Translations under genes and position numbers: made by a program
Source: Yoonia sp. BS5-3
GTDB taxonomy: Bacteria > Pseudomonadota > Alphaproteobacteria > Rhodobacterales > Rhodobacteraceae
Assembly: GCF_038069655.2 (NCBI RefSeq)
Contig: NZ_CP150951.2
Coordinates: 1,824,001 to 1,888,000 of the forward strand
DNA: 64,000 nucleotides
Reading direction: 5' to 3'
In this document: positions 62,801-64,000 of the stretch, piece by piece
Layout: each line of letters opens with the position of its first letter
Position numbering within the stretch: the first letter of the stretch is position 1
The notes under the pieces: model-generated
What the model was told of the DNA's origin: nothing
Seen by the model: the letters and a program-made list of their open reading frames with translations, nothing else
Database searches by the model: none

Positions 62801-62931
62801 TTTACTGGTCTCCCTCGTTCGCCCCACCTATGGGGCACTTTGCCCGCTCATATAACGGTATGTAGTGGTACACCACAACGATTAGTGTAGGTTTACAAGG
62901 GAAAAAGGCGCTTTTTTGTGTTTTTACAACC

Positions 62932-64000
62932 TCAAAGGAAGGCCGTCTCTTCAAAACTCCGCAATTTCCGGCTGTGAATGCGCTCCAGCGGCATATCGCG
63001 CAGCCTTTCCATAGCACGGATTCCAATCATCAGATGGGCAGCAACCTGTGTTTTGTAGAATTCCGAGGCCATCCCAGGCAGTTTCAGCTCGCCATGTAGC
63101 GGCTTGTCCGAGACACAAAGCAGTGTTCCATAGGGGACGCGAAATCGAAATCCGTTTGCCGCAATCGTGGCGCTTTCCATATCCAGCGCAATCGCACGGG
63201 ACTGCGAGAGGCGCTGCACAGGTCCAGCCTGTTCGCGCAGTTCCCAATTGCGGTTATCGATCGTGGCAACAGTGCCGGTGCGCATGATCCGTTTTAGCTC
63301 ATAGCCTTCCAGCTCGGTCACATCCGCCACAGCCGTTTCCAGCGCGATTTGGATTTCCGCGAGCGCAGGGATTGGCACCCAAACCGGCAGGTCATCATCC
63401 AAAACGTGATCTTCGCGCAAATAGGCATGGGCCAACACGAAATCCCCGAGCCGCTGGGAATTGCGCAGACCCGCGCAATGGCCAACCATCAACCAGGCGT
63501 GCGGACGCAGCACGGCAATATGATCCGTGGCCGTCTTGGCATTCGAAGGACCAACGCCGATATTCACCAAGGTAATTCCGCCACCGCAGGCGCGCTTGAG
63601 ATGATAGGTCGGCATTTGCGGCAGTTTCGCCGGGACCGGCATGGGCGCATCGGCATCAGTGATTTCAACATTGCCGGGACCAACAAACGCGGTATAGCCG
63701 CTTTGCGGGTCCGCAAGCATGTGGCGGGCGTAGGTTTCAAATTCTTCCACATAGAACTGGTAGTTGGTGAACAACACATGGTTCTGGAAATGCTCAGCCG
63801 CGGTCGCCGTGTAATGGGCAAGGCGGGCCAAGGAATAATCCACGCGCTGGGCGGTAAACGGGGCCAAGGGGCGGGCACCATCAGGATAGGTAAAGCCTTC
63901 GCCATTGACGATGTTGTCATGCGTGGTGGTCAAATCGGGCACATCAAAACTGTCGCGCAGGCTGAATTCCATCGATCCATCCTGCGGGACGGTAAGCCCC
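62932..64000 (-). CDS. amn: AMP nucleosidase, N-terminus beyond window
   Basis: The visible 356 residues match the C-terminal three quarters of Amn, which splits AMP into adenine and ribose-5-phosphate. Landmarks: VDYSLARLAHYTATAAEHFQ, NYQFYVEEFETYARHMLADP, GGGITLVNIGVGPSNAKTAT, LMVGHCAGLRNSQRLGDFVL and AIALDMESATIAANGFRFRV (nucleosidase Asp/Glu motif). The frame continues open to 64000 (LTVPQDGSMEFSL), so the internal Met at 63972 is not the start. Confidence 0.93.
   Translation of the reverse strand, partial: GLTVPQDGSMEFSLRDSFDVPDLTTTHDNIVNGEGFTYPDGARPLAPFTAQRVDYSLARLAHYTATAAEHFQNHVLFTNYQFYVEEFETYARHMLADPQSGYTAFVGPGNVEITDADAPMPVPAKLPQMPTYHLKRACGGGITLVNIGVGPSNAKTATDHIAVLRPHAWLMVGHCAGLRNSQRLGDFVLAHAYLREDHVLDDDLPVWVPIPALAEIQIALETAVADVTELEGYELKRIMRTGTVATIDNRNWELREQAGPVQRLSQSRAIALDMESATIAANGFRFRVPYGTLLCVSDKPLHGELKLPGMASEFYKTQVAAHLMIGIRAMERLRDMPLERIHSRKLRSFEETAFL

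Noticed and set aside
62866..62931. Terminator of amn at the AAAAAGGCGCTTTTTT stretch
   Set aside because: The GC part of the possible stem is only about 2-3 bp, so stability is doubtful.

Overview
The window looks like a chromosomal segment of an alphaproteobacterium of the family Rhodobacteraceae (roseobacter/Loktanella-like). This is an inference from gene content and order: hisS-hisZ-hisG, the petABC cytochrome bc1 operon, a class II cobalamin-dependent ribonucleotide reductase, DUF1489, TPP-riboswitch-controlled thiBPQ, and AMP nucleosidase beside HU. Core genes are GC-rich. The stretch from about 18.75 to 43.4 kb is visibly richer in A+T and full of repeats and IS debris.

Left core block (1-18.75 kb): end of xanthine dehydrogenase xdhA, an ArsR regulator, a secreted GH5 glycosidase, dnaE, an AraC/GyrI regulator, a lipoprotein, slyX, phhA with a divergent Lrp regulator, hisS-hisZ-hisG, a periplasmic protein with two PilJ/NarX-type modules, a YkgJ cysteine-cluster protein, an EamA transporter, DUF1489, and nrdJ. 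The NrdJ protein carries an inserted Xre-type helix-turn-helix domain.

Accessory block (18.75-47.75 kb), ending at tRNA-Lys(UUU). In order it holds: (a) a remnant bounded by arrays of TTGCCAT sites in 21-22-bp phase, interrupted by a complete IS3-family element; (b) a six-gene operon for import and hydrolysis of a methylarginine-like compound (ABC transporter, DDAH, M20 amidohydrolase) facing a TetR regulator across a perfect 16-bp palindrome; (c) the most interesting part, a compact cluster at 27.7-33.0 kb (ArsR regulator, SET-domain protein, E1/ThiF-like adenylyltransferase, LuxI/FeeM-like acyltransferase, YqcI/YcgG haem N-oxygenase-like protein, nitrilase-superfamily hydrolase, EamA exporter), bracketed by imperfect 67-68-bp direct repeats, which looks like an undescribed small-molecule pathway; (d) a GtrA plus GT-C membrane glycosyltransferase pair between facing IS6 ends; (e) small secreted or membrane proteins preceded by a shared palindrome TATCCC-N4-GGGATA, next to a frameshifted LuxR/alpha-beta-hydrolase regulator; (f) a LysR regulator, nucleoside deaminase and NMT1-type ABC transporter.

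Right core block (47.75-64 kb): dapF-mtaB, two glutathione S-transferase-like genes, an outer-membrane barrel, petABC, convergent thiBPQ with its TPP riboswitch, a DAACS symporter, aroC, ccdA-thioredoxin, HU, and a partial amn.

All assignments come from reading the sequence and family knowledge. No database search was run.
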